64,000 bases of DNA. Origin: Boudabousia tangfeifanii (GTDB taxonomy: Bacteria; Actinomycetota; Actinomycetes; Actinomycetales; Actinomycetaceae). The position numbers were made by a program, and so were the translations under genes. Position 1 is the first letter of the stretch. Every line of letters starts with the position of its first letter. This document shows, piece by piece, positions 41,735 through 52,000 of the stretch. Under the pieces are notes generated by a model. That model did not search any database. It worked only from the letters and a program-made list of their open reading frames with translations, and was not told where the DNA came from. Location: contig NZ_CP017812.1 of assembly GCF_001856685.1 (NCBI RefSeq), forward strand, positions 2,046,001 to 2,110,000. Reading direction: 5' to 3'.

Positions 41735-42988
41735 ATGAAGAATATCCTATCACTTACTGGGGTTGCGGCCCTAGCGTTATCGCTAGCAGCTTGCGGCTCT
41801 GCCGGGGGCTCAAATTCCACCGGCGACCAGGCCGGGAGCACGCCCTCGGCCAGCGAAAAATCGGGGGAAAACGGGACCCAAAACGGGTCCCAAAACGGGA
41901 ACGGTACCCAGAACGGTACCCAAACCCAAAACGGCGTAGTCCCCGAACTACCGGTAACCGCCTCGACCACCCAGATTTGCGACTACTTAACCCAGCTCGC
42001 GGCCGCCTCCAACAAAGCAGTCGGCCTAGAAAAGACTGATGGCGCCGGGAAAACTACCACCGAAACCGACCCAGCTAACAAGGTGAAGCTGGTGCTGTCG
42101 TGCTTGTTGGCTCCGAACGCCTCGGCGCACGAGCATGAGATGACGAACCAGCAGATGATGGCGCTGGCGAACTCGAAACTGTTCATTGTCAACGGTGTCG
42201 ACCTTGAGCACTTCCTCGATAAGGCACTAGCCGCCTCCGGTTTCAAAGGCGAGATTGTGGTTTCTTCTGGCCAGGAGGGCGCGGGCTTCGGCAATGCCGC
42301 CAAGGACCTGAAGATTTTCAACGCCCCCGAAAAGGTGAAGATCGCGAAGTGGCCATTCCCCGGCGAAAACGGTGAGGATCCCGAGTTCACCCACGACCCG
42401 CACGTGTGGACCAGCCCCGAAAACGCCATGATCCAGGTTAAGAATATTGCCGCCGCACTCGAGGCCGCCGCTCCCGAAGCGAAGGATGCGTTGGCCGAGG
42501 GCGCGAAGGGCTACCTCAACCAGATCCAGGAAATGGACCAGTGGGCGGCGAAGTCCTTCTCTTCCGTCCCAGAAAAGTCGCGCGTCCTCTTCACCAGCCA
42601 TGACGCTTTCGGGTACTTCTCCAACCACTATGGCCTGACCTTCATGGGGGCGGCCCTACCCGACTTCTCCGACCTCGGCGAGGCGAGTGCCGACCACCTC
42701 AAGCAGACCGTCCAGAAGATCAAAGAGTCGGGGGCGAAAGCCATTTTTGGGGAAACCTCCAACTCTGACAAGAACGTGCAAAAGCTGGCCAAGGAAGCGA
42801 ACGTGAAACTCGTTTCCGGTGAGTACGCGCTTTACGGCGACTCGCTTGGCCCGGCCGGCAGCGATGGCGAAACCTACCTGGGCGCTACCATCCACAATGT
42901 CGCCAACCTAGTCAAAGCGTGGGACGGGACCGTCGCCCCACTGCCTGACGACCTGAGCAAGTACGAGCCGAAGCTCGACAACAACTAG
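41735..42988 (+). CDS. Metal ABC transporter substrate-binding lipoprotein (ZnuA/MntC/TroA type)
   Basis: The 417-residue lipoprotein has a signal peptide with lipobox LSLAAC (Cys20), a 50-residue linker with repeated GTQNG units, and a cluster A-I solute-binding fold. Metal ligands can be seen in HDPHVWTSP, TSHDAFGYFSNHYGL and FGETSNSDKN. It captures zinc, manganese or iron outside the membrane and delivers it to the two permeases encoded downstream. The ligand set does not settle which metal. AGAGGT precedes the start. The DtxR-like operator makes Mn or Fe as likely as Zn. Confidence 0.9.
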   Translation: MKNILSLTGVAALALSLAACGSAGGSNSTGDQAGSTPSASEKSGENGTQNGSQNGNGTQNGTQTQNGVVPELPVTASTTQICDYLTQLAAASNKAVGLEKTDGAGKTTTETDPANKVKLVLSCLLAPNASAHEHEMTNQQMMALANSKLFIVNGVDLEHFLDKALAASGFKGEIVVSSGQEGAGFGNAAKDLKIFNAPEKVKIAKWPFPGENGEDPEFTHDPHVWTSPENAMIQVKNIAAALEAAAPEAKDALAEGAKGYLNQIQEMDQWAAKSFSSVPEKSRVLFTSHDAFGYFSNHYGLTFMGAALPDFSDLGEASADHLKQTVQKIKESGAKAIFGETSNSDKNVQKLAKEANVKLVSGEYALYGDSLGPAGSDGETYLGATIHNVANLVKAWDGTVAPLPDDLSKYEPKLDNN

Positions 42989-43090
42989 GCACTCCGGGCT
43001 GGAGCTGGGTGGGCGGTTGGCTCACTCTCTCTCAGTACCGCCCACCCCAGCTTCCGGCCCAATCAACCCGCTAAAGGAGTCTTCCCCACC

Positions 43091-43981
43091 ATGGCCACCA
43101 TGCAGCCACCCGCCCAGCTCGGCACCGCCACCAGCCCCGCACTGGCCTGGCAAAACGCCGCCTTCACCTACGGCGGCCCACCCGCCCTGCGCGAAGTGAC
43201 GGGCTCGCTGGCACCTGGGGAAGCACTCGCCCTCATCGGCCCGAACGGCTCGGGCAAAACCACCCTTTTGCGCGGCATCCTCGGCCTGATCGAACTGGCC
43301 GAGGGCGAACAGCACGTCCTCGGGCAAAAAGCGAACCCCAAAACTGGCTCCCAGATCGGCTACGTGCCCCAGCTGACCGACATCGACCCCACCTTCCCCA
43401 TCACCGTGCGAGGCGTCGTCGAAATGGGCGTGTACCAGCAACTGTCCTGGTGGCAATCGCCTCGGCGCTACCGCCAAAAAATCGACCAGACCCTCGCCCG
43501 CGTCTCCCTGACCGAAAAGGCCCGCTGGCGCTACGGCACCCTTTCGGGTGGGCAACAACAACGCGCCCTCCTTGCCCGCGCCCTCGTCGGCGACCCCAAA
43601 ATCATGCTGCTGGACGAGCCATTCAACGGCCTCGACCAGCCCCACCGTCAAAGCCTCCTCGAAATCATTCGCGCCCTCAAAGCCGAGGGCGTGGCCCTGG
43701 TGATCTCCACCCACGACATGGATTTGGCGTGGGCCGTGTGCGAACAGGCCATGCTTGTCAACGGGCGGCAAATCGCCTGCGGCCCCATCGCCCAAGTCCT
43801 CAGCGAACCCAACCTGCGCGAAGCCTTCGGCGGCCTGCCCGACCAAGGCGCCGCCAAACTCGCCGAGGGCGGGGACGGTGCCCCCGTGCGCACTACCGCG
43901 CCAACCGAGGGTGGGGACCACGCCCCCGCAAGCGAAAACCCCCAATCCCCCACACATACTTTGGAGGCGGCCCGTGGGTGA
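43091..43981 (+). CDS. Metal ABC transporter ATP-binding protein
   Basis: The 296-residue ATPase has Walker A GPNGSGKTT, Q-loop YVPQL, signature LSGGQQQR, Walker B IMLLDEPFNGLD and switch His in VISTHD. The C-terminal 40 residues are low complexity (Glu/Gly/Ala/Thr). AAAGGAG lies upstream of the ATG. It drives the TroCD/SitCD-type importer with the two permeases, and its end overlaps the first permease by eight bases. Confidence 0.92.
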   Translation: MATMQPPAQLGTATSPALAWQNAAFTYGGPPALREVTGSLAPGEALALIGPNGSGKTTLLRGILGLIELAEGEQHVLGQKANPKTGSQIGYVPQLTDIDPTFPITVRGVVEMGVYQQLSWWQSPRRYRQKIDQTLARVSLTEKARWRYGTLSGGQQQRALLARALVGDPKIMLLDEPFNGLDQPHRQSLLEIIRALKAEGVALVISTHDMDLAWAVCEQAMLVNGRQIACGPIAQVLSEPNLREAFGGLPDQGAAKLAEGGDGAPVRTTAPTEGGDHAPASENPQSPTHTLEAARG

Positions 43982-44933
43982 ACTTCTTGAGACTCTGCGC
44001 CAGTTCCTACTGACCCTCGCCGGGCCGGACAGCGTCTTGGCGGGCCCAACTTCAGTGCTAGCCGCCCCATTTTTGTTCCGCCCGCTGGTGGTGCTCCTGA
44101 TCCTCGGACTAGCAGCCGGCCCCATTTCAACCCTAGTGAATCTGCGCTCTCGCGAATTCTCCGCCGAGGCCTTAGTGCACTCAATTTTCCCCGGCATTGT
44201 CGGCGGTTTCGTCTACCTTGGTGGCATCGCCGGGATTATCCCTGGCGCAATGTCCGTGGCGGTTCTGGTGGTGGCCGGGCTGACTTGGCTGGGTTCACGC
44301 GCCGATAGTTTCGAGGCGGCCACCGCGGTCATCCTGACCGCCTTTTTCGGCCTCGGCATCATTATGATCACCTACCATCGCGACATGGGCGGCCAACTTG
44401 AAGCCCTCCTTTTCGGGCGACTGTTAGAGATTACGGACCACGACCTCGCCCCCACTTTCGCAGTGCTCCTGGGCGGCCTAGCCCTAGTGTTGGCCAGTTG
44501 GCGTTGGCAGGTCGCGCGGGCCTTTGACGCGGTCGCGGTGGCGGCGGCCGGCAAACGAGGCTGGCTGCTCGACTTCACCCTAAACCTGGCAATCGCCGCC
44601 CTAGTGGTAGGCGCCTCGACCGCGGTTGGAGCCCTGTTGGTCATCGGTTACGCCATCATTCCTGGCGCCACCGCCCGCCTACTGGCACGCACCACCCGCC
44701 AAATGGCTTGGGTCGCCACCGGGGTCGGCCTCGTTTCGGGCCTACTTTCAATGAGTCTGATCGCATACTTCAACCGCGCCCCACTCTCCCCACAAGCAGT
44801 CGCCCTCCTAACCCTTTCAGCCCTTTACGTGCTGCTCGCTTTGCTGGCCGAGGGCGCCCGCCGCCTCACCCCGGACCCTCGCAAGGCGCAAAACTCCCCC
44901 ACCCCAAGCACCCGGGAGGCGAGCCATGTCTAG
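43974..44933 (+). CDS. Metal ABC transporter permease 1
   Basis: The 319-residue ABC-3 family permease starts with GTG at 43974, seven bases after GGAGG; a longer upstream frame only shadows the ATPase gene. It has eight or nine hydrophobic helices and the family motif VHSIFPGIVGG, which contacts the ATPase. It overlaps permease 2 by eight bases. It is a heteromeric partner of permease 2, as in SitABCD/TroABCD/MntABCD-type systems. Confidence 0.9.
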   Translation: MGELLETLRQFLLTLAGPDSVLAGPTSVLAAPFLFRPLVVLLILGLAAGPISTLVNLRSREFSAEALVHSIFPGIVGGFVYLGGIAGIIPGAMSVAVLVVAGLTWLGSRADSFEAATAVILTAFFGLGIIMITYHRDMGGQLEALLFGRLLEITDHDLAPTFAVLLGGLALVLASWRWQVARAFDAVAVAAAGKRGWLLDFTLNLAIAALVVGASTAVGALLVIGYAIIPGATARLLARTTRQMAWVATGVGLVSGLLSMSLIAYFNRAPLSPQAVALLTLSALYVLLALLAEGARRLTPDPRKAQNSPTPSTREASHV

Positions 44934-45798
44934 TATGTTCCTGCTACCTTCGGTTGAAATCGTGCTGGTTTCCGCCCTGTGCGGCCTGGTTGGGGTACTA
45001 GCTTTGCTACGCCAGCGCATCTTCTTCACCCAAGCGCTCACTCACGCCACCTTCCCTGGCGCAGTCGCCGGTGTGGTCCTGCTAGGCCTGTTCGTTCCCG
45101 AGTTGAGCGGTTCCCACCCTTGGCTTTCTGCCGCGATTTTCCTTGGCGCCACCGTCGGTTGTCTGCTCCTGGCCGGGGCCCTACAGCTTGGTTTGCGCCT
45201 GCCTGGGCAAAGTTCCCAAGCGGTCGCCGGAGTGCTCCTCACCGCCGCTTTCGCCCTCGGTTATTTTCTGGCGAAATGGTTCGCACCCCTGCCTGTGCGC
45301 ATCAGCTCATTCCTGACCGGCAACCTACTCAACGTCAACCGGGCCGACCTAGCACTGACCACCATTTGCCTCGCTCTTGCGATCGGGGTGGCACTGACCC
45401 GAGGGCGGCACCTGATCGCGCTTTGTTTTGACGAGGTCGGTTGGATGGCTCGCGGTGGCAACCGCACCTGGCTGGACGCCCTACTGTCGATTCTGATTAT
45501 TGCGGTGGTGGTTGTGTCCCTACCAGCCGTTGGTTCAATCCTCGCGATCGGCCTGATTGCTGGGCCAGCCGCCGGGCTCGCGCGAGTAATCCCTTCAGCC
45601 CCGTGGCTACTGGTCCTCGCCCCAATCTGGGCGGCCTTCTGGGGGCTAGCCGGCCTGTGGGTCTCAGTTGCCACCAACCTCGCCACGGGAGGTACCATCG
45701 CCCTGGCCGCCGCCCTAGGATACCTTTTGCCAGCACTGGCCGGGCGCGTCCTCGGCAAAGAAAATGACGGCAGCCGCAAAGCTACCGTCATCCCCTAA
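44926..45798 (+). CDS. Metal ABC transporter permease 2
   Basis: The 290-residue ABC-3 permease has about eight hydrophobic helices and the motif THATFPGAVAG. It is related to permease 1 but not a close copy. GGGAGGCGAGCC precedes the ATG. It ends the operon; the next gene on the other strand ends 28 bases later. Two different permeases point to a manganese/iron-type rather than a classical ZnuABC layout, but cannot decide the metal. Confidence 0.9.
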   Translation: MSSMFLLPSVEIVLVSALCGLVGVLALLRQRIFFTQALTHATFPGAVAGVVLLGLFVPELSGSHPWLSAAIFLGATVGCLLLAGALQLGLRLPGQSSQAVAGVLLTAAFALGYFLAKWFAPLPVRISSFLTGNLLNVNRADLALTTICLALAIGVALTRGRHLIALCFDEVGWMARGGNRTWLDALLSILIIAVVVVSLPAVGSILAIGLIAGPAAGLARVIPSAPWLLVLAPIWAAFWGLAGLWVSVATNLATGGTIALAAALGYLLPALAGRVLGKENDGSRKATVIP

Positions 45799-45826
45799 CA
45801 GCTCAACAAAAGCGCCACCCTACCGG

Positions 45827-46744
45827 TCACTTTTTACACTGCCAGAACAAATCCTGAGTTTTCTGAGTGAAGTACTCGCACTTAAATGGGAAACGCGCAG
45901 TTGCATCATTGATAAAGTAGCTACAACGATCACCAGTACAATCTACTTCGGGCCGATTCGGGAAGTAAAGCTGGTACCTAACAAAGTTTTTCTTGAACCG
46001 CAGCGTAAACGCAATCATCGCATCGCGATGCACATTACCTAGCGGGCGATAGTATCCACCGGCGTAACCGGTGGTGATCGCAGACTTTTCTAACCATTTG
46101 ATTTCTTTTATGAACTGGTCTCCCGAAATGTCGCGCAGCTTAGACTTTGGCAAACTTTCCTTCTCAATCGTCCGCAAGTCCTGAGCCAACAAATCAGGGC
46201 GCTTATGCCCCAGACGATAAAGGAATGCGGCCATCGCATTTCGCTTCACCGGCTCTTTCGGGCGGAAAGTCTTGTCGGGCCAACCATTAGTGATCCCCTG
46301 CTGCACACCCCAGACAATTTCCTTAAAGAACGGAGCATTCGTCGGCACATCCTTAAAAGGAGACTGCGCTGGTAACTTTACCGCCGGGCTTCCCGCCATA
46401 CGATAAAGGAACGCTAGGACTGCTTGGCGTTCAACATTGTTCAAAGGACGGAACGTACCATCCCCATAACCGGTGGTCACCTTGGTATCTTTTGCCCACC
46501 AAATCTCGTCAGCGAACAAAGAGTTCCCAGGCACATCTTTAAAAGGACTCGGCTTATAGCGCTTGCCCTCTTTAGTCCACCGAGGGAATACGTTGTAACC
46601 ACCTTTATGAACCTTAGTGGTTTTCTTAGTAGCGTTTTCCTTCCACATGAACTGCTCATCAATACCCTTAGCGAAAGCTTGTGCAGGCATCAATCCTGCT
46701 GCCGCCACTAGGGCGCCGGCTAAAACAATGTTTAAATGCTTCAT
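45827..46744 (-). CDS. Secreted SLH-domain surface protein
   Basis: The protein has a signal peptide (MKHLNIVLAGALVAAAGLMP, cleavage near AFA) and three S-layer homology repeats. Each reads roughly FKDVP...FxxEIxW...TGYxDGTFRP...R..A..FLYR (seen with WWAKDTKVTTGYGDGTF, VWGVQQGITNGWPDKTF and KWLEKSAITTGYAGGYY). SLH domains bind cell-wall polymers. The rest is a short C-terminal region with a possible disulfide (DCTGDRCSYF). I prefer the ATG at 46744 because it opens the signal peptide; 46774 is possible. No enzymatic domain is present. Confidence 0.88.
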   Translation of the reverse strand: MKHLNIVLAGALVAAAGLMPAQAFAKGIDEQFMWKENATKKTTKVHKGGYNVFPRWTKEGKRYKPSPFKDVPGNSLFADEIWWAKDTKVTTGYGDGTFRPLNNVERQAVLAFLYRMAGSPAVKLPAQSPFKDVPTNAPFFKEIVWGVQQGITNGWPDKTFRPKEPVKRNAMAAFLYRLGHKRPDLLAQDLRTIEKESLPKSKLRDISGDQFIKEIKWLEKSAITTGYAGGYYRPLGNVHRDAMIAFTLRFKKNFVRYQLYFPNRPEVDCTGDRCSYFINDATARFPFKCEYFTQKTQDLFWQCKK

Positions 46745-46926
46745 GAAGAAAAACTTATCACCTGAGCCATTCATGTCAACCTAAAAAGATCCCACCTATG
46801 ACCCCAAAACAAAACGCCACTTTATCCCACTGACCTCATTACTCGCGCCGCACCCCACACCCCAGCATGTCGCACAGCTCACTTTCTACTGGTATGGTGA
46901 GAAAAACTATCCCGAAAGAGGATCCC

Positions 46927-47775
46927 ATGAGAAATAAAGAAAAAGACTTTGCGATTAAGGGCTCGATTTTTGTTATCGGCCTACTGTTGATTATTTTCGC
47001 CGGCATTTACACTACCTTGGAAGAATCTGGTTTCACTGCCATGGCGACCTTGCTGACGATAATCTCTTTGACGCTAGCTGGCCTATCCCTTTACCGGTTG
47101 AGGACCAATGTTCATGCCCAAACTCGTGAAACCTTGACGCTAATTTTTGCGGCACTTTCCGCCCTCGTCTATTTGGCATTCTTGGTGCCTGGGTTGGGGT
47201 TCCTCTACACTTTGTTCCCCTTCTCGATGATTATTGGGTCATGGATTTACCCGTTCCTCGCCGGTATTTTTGCCCTGTTGGTACCGTGGAACTTACCCAA
47301 GTCGGCTAAACGAGCCAAGAAGAATGTCCGCCTAGCCTCATTAACTGACAGCTTGGAAAGCAAGGTAGCTCAGCGCCCACAAAAATTGAGCCCAGCCGGC
47401 ATGAACGCACTTCGCTTTGGGGTAGCTTTCCTTGGTTTAGTGCTGCTATCCCTACACATTGTCAGCAACCTCGAGGCGATCACGCGAACCCCAAACTTGC
47501 CATGGTCTTTGGGCGTAACTGAAGCCATTATTTTGGCAGGCATTATGATTACCTCCCTCGGTTTAATGCGTGCGAGGTACACTCGCGCCCGCAAACGCGT
47601 CATTACCACTTTTGTCTTGTCGCTTGCTGCCCTAATAGCCTTTATCTTCCTAGTATTTATCAGCCCCATGTACGAAACGGGTTTCCCATTCGGCCTGGCT
47701 TTCCTATATGGCGAATTGACCGCTTTTACCGCATTCTTTGCCATATCGATCCCCTTCGGCCGGGTAAAGCGCTGA
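46927..47775 (+). CDS. Multi-helix membrane protein, paralog 1
   Basis: The 282-residue protein has about seven hydrophobic segments. It is closely related in order and sequence to the gene at 47953: IFVIGLLLIIFAGIYTTL near the start, the cytoplasmic SKVAQRPQKLSPAGMNALRF loop and a GLAFLYGELTAFTAFFAISIP end. The ATG at 46927 follows AAGAGG. Function unknown. It ends at a strong terminator, so it is transcribed apart from its paralog. Confidence 0.75.
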   Translation: MRNKEKDFAIKGSIFVIGLLLIIFAGIYTTLEESGFTAMATLLTIISLTLAGLSLYRLRTNVHAQTRETLTLIFAALSALVYLAFLVPGLGFLYTLFPFSMIIGSWIYPFLAGIFALLVPWNLPKSAKRAKKNVRLASLTDSLESKVAQRPQKLSPAGMNALRFGVAFLGLVLLSLHIVSNLEAITRTPNLPWSLGVTEAIILAGIMITSLGLMRARYTRARKRVITTFVLSLAALIAFIFLVFISPMYETGFPFGLAFLYGELTAFTAFFAISIPFGRVKR

Positions 47776-47785
47776 CCCACTCTTT

Positions 47786-47854
47786 TGCTGGCCGAGGTCG
47801 CCTGCCGCCTACCGGAATACCCACGGGCGGGCGCGTCCTCGGCCAGCATTTTTA
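47786..47854 (+). terminator. Terminator built from an inverted pair of CTCGGCCAGC
   Basis: Twelve-base perfect arms (47786-47797 and 47838-47849), each containing the 10-mer CTCGGCCAGC or its complement, form a stem. TTTTT at 47850-47854 follows. It ends the paralog 1 transcript. The large loop is GC-rich and can fold further. Confidence 0.8.
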
Positions 47855-47952
47855 TCCCCAAAATACTCCTTAAGAAACCTAAGCTAAGTAAGTAGCGGCG
47901 CTCACACAAAGTTAGTATGCTTAAGAAAAAATATCTTCTAGGAGGAAATCCC

Positions 47953-48801
47953 ATGAAAGCAAAAGAAACTGTTCTGGTCACGAAAGTGGCCACTTTTGTG
48001 GTGGCGTTGCTGCTGATTATTTTCTCGGGCGTCTTCACTACTTTGACCGACACAGGGCTGGTTGCAGTTACCACCATTAATTTTATTCTTTTGGTGCTGC
48101 TTACCGTCTTGGTCGCCTACCACTTGCAGACTCGTTCTGAAGCTCGCACTCGTGGATTCTTGGCCCTATTCTTTGGGGTGGTTTCGATCGTGGCCTATGC
48201 GGGCTCGTTTGTCCCCTTCTTAGGGTTCATTTACGTGATCTTCCCCTTCTCCATGTTCCTTGGAGTCTTCATTTATCCTTTCGTCGCGGCCATCCTAGCG
48301 ATGACTATGCTTATTCCTTTGCCGAAGTCCGCCAAGAAAGCTAAGAACAAGATGGCTCGCACGCCACTGAGCGAACAGCTCGAAAGCAAGATTGCTCAGC
48401 GTCCGCAAGCAGTTAGTAACGCCGGGATTAACGCCCTTAAATTCAGTGCCGCCCTACTTGGGTTGCTGCTTTTGTGCTTGCTAGCGGTCAACCGCCTCGA
48501 CCAAATTATGGCCATGGGTTATGTTCCTTGGGCACTAACCATTATTGAAGCGATTTTGTTGGCTGGACTTTTGGTTACCTGCGTCGGCCTCATTCGGGCT
48601 CGCTACGCCAGTGCTCGCAAGCGGGTGCTAACCACCCTAGTACTAAGCACCCTGGCTTTGGTCGCATTCCTCTTGAGCGCCATCATCCTGCCAGCAGCCG
48701 AGCACTCCTTCCCATTCGGCATCGTCTGGCTCTACGGTGAACTCACCGCTCTCGCTGCCATCTTTGCCATCTCCATCCCAATTGGCAAAGCCCGCCGCTA
48801 A
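47953..48801 (+). CDS. Multi-helix membrane protein, paralog 2
   Basis: The 282-residue protein shares its whole layout with paralog 1: VVALLLIIFSGVFTTL, the ESKIAQRPQAVSNAGINALKF loop and a GIVWLYGELTALAAIFAISIP end. It has about seven hydrophobic segments and no recognised catalytic motif. A perfect ribosome binding site (AGGAGG) lies upstream of the ATG at 47953. The pair arose by tandem duplication; each has its own promoter region and terminator. Confidence 0.75.
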   Translation: MKAKETVLVTKVATFVVALLLIIFSGVFTTLTDTGLVAVTTINFILLVLLTVLVAYHLQTRSEARTRGFLALFFGVVSIVAYAGSFVPFLGFIYVIFPFSMFLGVFIYPFVAAILAMTMLIPLPKSAKKAKNKMARTPLSEQLESKIAQRPQAVSNAGINALKFSAALLGLLLLCLLAVNRLDQIMAMGYVPWALTIIEAILLAGLLVTCVGLIRARYASARKRVLTTLVLSTLALVAFLLSAIILPAAEHSFPFGIVWLYGELTALAAIFAISIPIGKARR

Positions 48802-48958
48802 GTAGTAGCAGGACGGCTGGGCGCCACCTGGTGAGCGCCGCTCGGCATCACCCAACCGGAAGCGTCACCGAGCGTCGCCAACCTCGGTGGGCCCCGCCCC
48901 CAACCGGGCCACCCAAAGGCCCCAACTGGGCACCCGCACCTCCCCAGCAACGCAACAC

Positions 48959-49000
48959 AAAGGTGTCGGCCTCGGAACGAATCCGAGGCCGACACCTTTT
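48959..49000. terminator. Bidirectional terminator
   Basis: Eighteen-base arms (48959-48976 and 48982-48999) pair perfectly across a five-base loop. A- and T-rich ends on the two sides give short T runs in both directions. It serves paralog 2 on the plus strand and the YhgE-type gene on the minus strand. Its stem again contains GGCCTCGG. Confidence 0.85.
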
Positions 49001-49033
49001 GCTATTTAGCGCTGAGCTTTCAGGCGCTTACCT

Positions 49034-52000
49034 TTAGGCTGGCTTTTGGGCTGGGTCCAAAGGTAGCGGCTGTGGCTTGGTGCGGAATCGGGCGGCCAGC
49101 AAGGTGACCGATGCGCCGATTAGGAACCAGATTGCGCAGACGAACAGCGTGGTGCTGAATGGGTAACCAGCACCGGCAATGCCGGTACGGATCGAGCGAG
49201 CCACGTAGGTCATCGGGAAGATCTTGGAGAGGAACTCCAAGAATGGGTTGGTGGTTTCGATTGGGAAGGTTGCACCCATCGCAGCGATCTGCAAGATCAG
49301 CATCAACACCGAGACGAAACGGCCACGGAACGCCAAGGCGGCGATGAAGGCCTGGTTCAAAGCGGTGAAGGTGAGCGAACCAACCAAGGAAACTCCGAAG
49401 AGGTACCACAGGTCCTTAGCCCCCAGCTCAACGAAGAGCTGCAAGCCCATAACTGCGATGAAGGTCTGCATGATCGACATGATGGTTGCGGTAGCAACGC
49501 AACGGGTTGCGGCCAACCACCACTTCTCGTTCTTGAACTTACGAACATCCAAGGCTGGGAAGATGAGGAAGGTTGCGATCGCGCCAACCCACAAGGCTAG
49601 CGCCAAGAACATTGGGGCGAAGCCGGAACCGTTGGTGGCCACAGCGTTTTCACGAACCTGGGTGACGGTGACTGGTTCGCCACCGGCCTTGGCCATTTCC
49701 TTGACCTTGGCTTCACTCCAGCTAGGAATCTTGTCGGCACCTTCACCAAGCTTGGTAGCTAGTTCGCCCGAACCATCGGCAGCCTTCTGGGCACCGTCGT
49801 TCAACTGGATAGCACCATCGTGCAAAGTGTTGGTACCTTCAGCGATTTCACCGGCAGCGTCGGCAGCCTTCTGGGCACCGGCATTGAGCTGGCTGACACC
49901 ATCAGCAGCCTTACCAGCACCAGCGGCCAACTGGCCAGCACCATTAGCGGCACGGTCGGCACCAGCAGCAAGTTCACCGAGCTTGGAAGCGAAGGTGTTC
50001 GAACCTGCTTCAAGCTGGTCGAGGCCGTTATCTAGCTTGCCAGCACCAGCACGCAACTGGGCGCCAGCATCGTTAGCCATCTTGGCCTTGTCCTGTAGTG
50101 CCGGAAGTTCCTTCGCGATCTGTCCGGTAGCCTGCTTGAGCTGACCAGTGCCGTTAGCCAAAGCGGAAGTACCCTCGGTCAACTGTGGCATCTTGCCGGC
50201 CAACTGAGCGGCACCAGCAGCGAGCTGTCCGGAACCATCAGAAAGCTGTGGCATCTTACCAGCCAAAGCCTGGGTGCCTTCAGCCAAAGCGTTAGTACCA
50301 CCAACAAGTTGTGGCATCTTGCTGGCCAACTGGGAAGTACCATCAGCCAAAGCGGAGGTACCACCGGTTAGGGCTGGCAACTGGGCGGCTAGCTTCTGGC
50401 TACCATCAGCAGCCTGCTGGCTACCAATGGCGAGCTGCTGAGCACCAGCAGTCAGGGCTGGCATCTTTCCTGCCAACTGCTTGGAACCGTCGGCGGCCTG
50501 CTGGCTACCTGCGGCCAACTGCTGGGCACCAGTGGTTAGCTGAGGCAACTTGCCAGCCAACTGGGAGGCACCTGCCTGCAACTGCTGAGCACCAGCGGTG
50601 AGCTGAGGCAACTTACCCGACAACTGCTGAGCACCAGCGGCGGCAGCCTGAGTACCGTTAGCCAAATCGCCTACGCCCTTGGTGAGGGCTGGCATCTGGG
50701 AAGCGAGCTTCTGGGTGCCACCATTTAGCTGCTGAGCACCAGCGGCGAGCTGATCAACACCCTTGGTTAGCTCTGGCAACTTAGCGGACATGCCCTTAAT
50801 CTGGGCGAGCTGCTGCGGGTCGATTGCACCCGAAACCTGCTTGTTAAGTTCAGTAGCACCACCGGCCAACTGGGCGCTGCCACCACGAAGCTGATCCGAC
50901 TTAGCAGATAGCTGGTCGAGGGCGGCACACAACGGGTCAGAACCGCCAAGGAGCTTACATCCCTTAGCTAGCTTGTCCACAGCGGCGGTGTAGTCATCAA
51001 CGCCCTGATTGACCTTGCCAGCACCATCAGCAAGCTGCTTAGTAGCTGGAGGCAACTGACCCAAGCCTTCCAAGGCTGGGGTGAGCTTTTCAAGCATTGG
51101 GGTTAGCTGACCAACCTGGGTCTGCAGCTGGGAAGTACCAGCAGCCAACTGGGCGCTGCCCGCATTCAAAGCGTTAACGCCTTCAGCGAGGTTAGCTGGG
51201 GCCTGGCCTGGAGCCGGCATGGCCTTAGGATCAGAACCAACCGCAGCGGAAAGCTGCTTAGCACCCTGAGCCAACTGAGCGTTACCAGCAGCCAAAGCGC
51301 CAACGCCCTGGGCTACAGTCTGAGGCTGTGCGCCTGGTTCGACCGTCGGGGAAGAACCAATCGCGTTAGCGAGCTGCTTAGCGCCACCGGCCAAAGCGTT
51401 GACACCCTGAGACAAAGTAGTCGGGGTCTTGCCCGGTTCTGGAGTGGCGTTCGGGTTCGTGCCCACCGCGGCCGAAAGCTGCTTAGCGCCCTCGGCAATC
51501 TGAGCGTTACCGGCAGCCAAAGCGTTAACACCCTGCACCAAAGTGGTTGGAGCCTTACCTGGCTCTGGGGTGGCACTCGGGTTGGTGCCGATCGAGGACG
51601 AGAGCTGCTTGGCGCCCTCGGCTAGCTGGCTGTTACCAGCGGCCAAGGCGTTGATGCCCTGAGTCAAAGTAGTGGGGGCCTTGCCCGGTTCTGGGGTGGC
51701 GTTCGGGTTAGTGCCCACGGCAGCAGAAAGCTGCTTGGCACCAGCGTTCAAAGCGTTAACACCCTGAACCAAGTTAGCTGGAGCCTTACCGGTAGCTGGC
51801 GCATCGAGCGGGTTGTCGCCCACCGCACCAGATAGCTTCTGCGCACCAGCATTTAGTGCATTGACACCCTGAGCCAAAGTAGCTGGGGCCTTGCCCGGTT
51901 CTGGAGTGGCATTAGGGTTAGTGCCCACCGAGCGCCAAAGCTGGTTAGCACCGGCCGACAAGGCGTTAACGCCCTCGGCTAGAGTGGTTGGAGCCTTACC

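Noticed and set aside
49224..50144. Long plus-strand frame opposite the YhgE-type gene
   Set aside because: Repeat composition of the sense gene keeps the antisense open. It has no start signal or recognisable fold.
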